From: Solea solea
Lineage: Eukaryota > Chordata > Actinopteri > Pleuronectiformes > Soleidae
Direction of reading: 5' to 3'
DNA: 64,000 nucleotides
NCBI RefSeq assembly: GCF_958295425.1
Contig: NC_081154.1
Coordinates: forward strand, 14,486,938-14,550,937
Position numbers and translations under genes: made by a program
Notes under the pieces: generated by a model
What the model saw: only the letters and a program-made list of their open reading frames with translations
What the model was told of the DNA's origin: nothing
Database searches by the model: none
Part shown: in pieces, positions 62,954 to 64,000 of the stretch
Layout of the letters: each line of letters starts with the position of its first letter
Position numbering within the stretch: the first letter of the stretch is position 1

Positions 62954-64000
62954 ACCATGTCTATTTATTTATTTATTATCCACATCTCAAACGAGTGGAT
63001 TATTGTATGGGTGCAAATCATGTTTCATTACAATGAATGTCTATTTATTTATTTATTTATTTATTCTCCACAAATGAGTGGAATTTTATTTTGTTATGGG
63101 TGCAAATCTGTGTTCATGGTAGAGGCATCAGCCAAGTCCTTTGCTGTGTTCACAAAACTGTCATTATATCTATCTATTTATTTATTTATTCTCCACAAAT
63201 GAGTGGATTTTTATTTTGTTATGGGTGCAAATCTGTGTTCATGGTAGAGGCATCAGCCAAGTCCTTTGCTGTGTTCACAAAACTGTCATTATATCTATTT
63301 ATTTATTTATTCTCCACAAATGAGTGGATTTTTATTTTGTTATGGGTGCAAATCTGTGTTCATGGTAGAGGCATCAGCCAAGTCCTTTGCTGTGTTCACA
63401 AAACCGTCTTTATATCTATTTATTTATTTATTCTCCACAAATGAGTGGAATTTTATTTTGTTATGGGTGCAAATCTGTGTTCATGGTAGAGGCATCAGCC
63501 AAGTCCTTTGCTGTGTTCACAAAACCGTCATTATATCTATTTATTTATTTATTTATTCTCCACAAATGAGTGGATTTTTATTTTGTTATGGGTGCAAATC
63601 TGTGTTCATGGTAGAGGCATCAGCCAAGTCCTTTGCTGTGTTCACAAAACCGTCATTATATCTATTTATTTATTTATTTATTCTCCACAAATGAGTGGAA
63701 TTTTATTTTGTTATGGGTGCAAATCTGTGTTCATGGTAGAGGCATCAGCCAAGTCCTTTGCTGTGTTCACAAAACCGTCATTATATCTATTTATTTATTT
63801 ATTTATTCTCCACAAATGAGTGGAATTTTATTTTGTTATGGGTGCAAATCTGTGTTCATGGTAGAGGCATCAGCCAAGTCCTTTGCTGTGTTCACAAAAC
63901 CGTCATTATATCTATTTATTTATTTATTTATTCTCCACAAATGAGTGGATTTTTATTTTGTTATGGGTGCAAATCTGTGTTCATGGTAGAGGCATCAGCC
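62954..64000 (+). repeat. 3' minisatellite (copy B, truncated by window edge)
   Basis: 121-125-bp units matching 29256-30302 in number, order and (ATTT) count. Confidence 0.9.

Larger units (their letters stand above)
42484..64000 (+). repeat. 33,698-bp tandem duplication, copy B (truncated by window edge)
   Basis: Equals 8786-30302. Its left junction lies in AT-rich monomer sequence, where ATTATTTTATTATTA is partly doubled (42468-42500). Confidence 0.9.
43721..64000 (+). mobile_element. Autonomous Helentron-like element, copy B (3' end beyond window)
   Basis: Same structure as the unit starting at 10023, shifted by 33,698 bp. The 3' part after 64000 (rest of minisatellite, Rep fragment, terminal block) is not visible. 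Confidence 0.75.

Noticed and set aside
1..64000. tRNA or rRNA genes
   Set aside because: No cloverleaf with A/B boxes and no rRNA core sequence was recognised on either strand by eye.

Overview
The window is animal nuclear DNA, most likely from a teleost fish. Pointers are a spliced Ly6-type gene at the left edge, GT-AG introns, TATA and polyadenylation signals, L2-type LINE tails of the kind common in fish, and a Helentron (Helitron2-type rolling-circle transposon). There is no prokaryotic gene organisation. Apart from the Ly6-like gene, almost everything is transposon-derived.

Layout. 1-870: a small three-exon Ly6/uPAR-type secreted protein gene. 870-2490: non-coding DNA with dispersed-repeat remnants. 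2489-10022: an array of 1.1-1.45 kb monomers, one of them interrupted by an LTR-like insertion. 10023-33903: one 23.9 kb unit occupying a monomer position. It has monomer sequence at both ends and carries a TATA promoter, a non-coding first exon and a gene with 15 coding exons. 33904-43720: eight more short monomers. 43721-64000: a second copy of the large unit, cut off by the window edge inside its 3' minisatellite.

The central gene. Joining exons at GT-AG boundaries keeps one open frame from an ATG at 16603 to a stop at 29223, about 2,841 codons. In order it encodes a basic N-terminus, an SGNH/GDSL hydrolase-like domain, a Pro/Ser/Thr-rich linker with a KRRR nuclear-localisation-like patch, a papain-fold cysteine-protease-like domain with a D-x-H motif, a basic repeat region, a CxxC zinc-binding region, a HUH Rep nuclease, a PIF1-type helicase and an EEP (AP-endonuclease-like) domain. 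Rep + PIF1 helicase + C-terminal endonuclease is the signature of Helentrons. The SGNH exons upstream are the less expected part.

How the parts relate. The short monomers share the 5' region and the last ~140 bp of the large unit, so they look like non-autonomous derivatives (HINE-like) mobilised by its protein. Autonomous and non-autonomous copies are then arranged head-to-tail.

Duplication. Everything from 8786 to 30302 recurs at 42484-64000, offset by exactly 33,698 bp, with no difference found in the parts compared, microsatellites included. This is either a very recent unequal exchange between the arrays or an assembly duplication.
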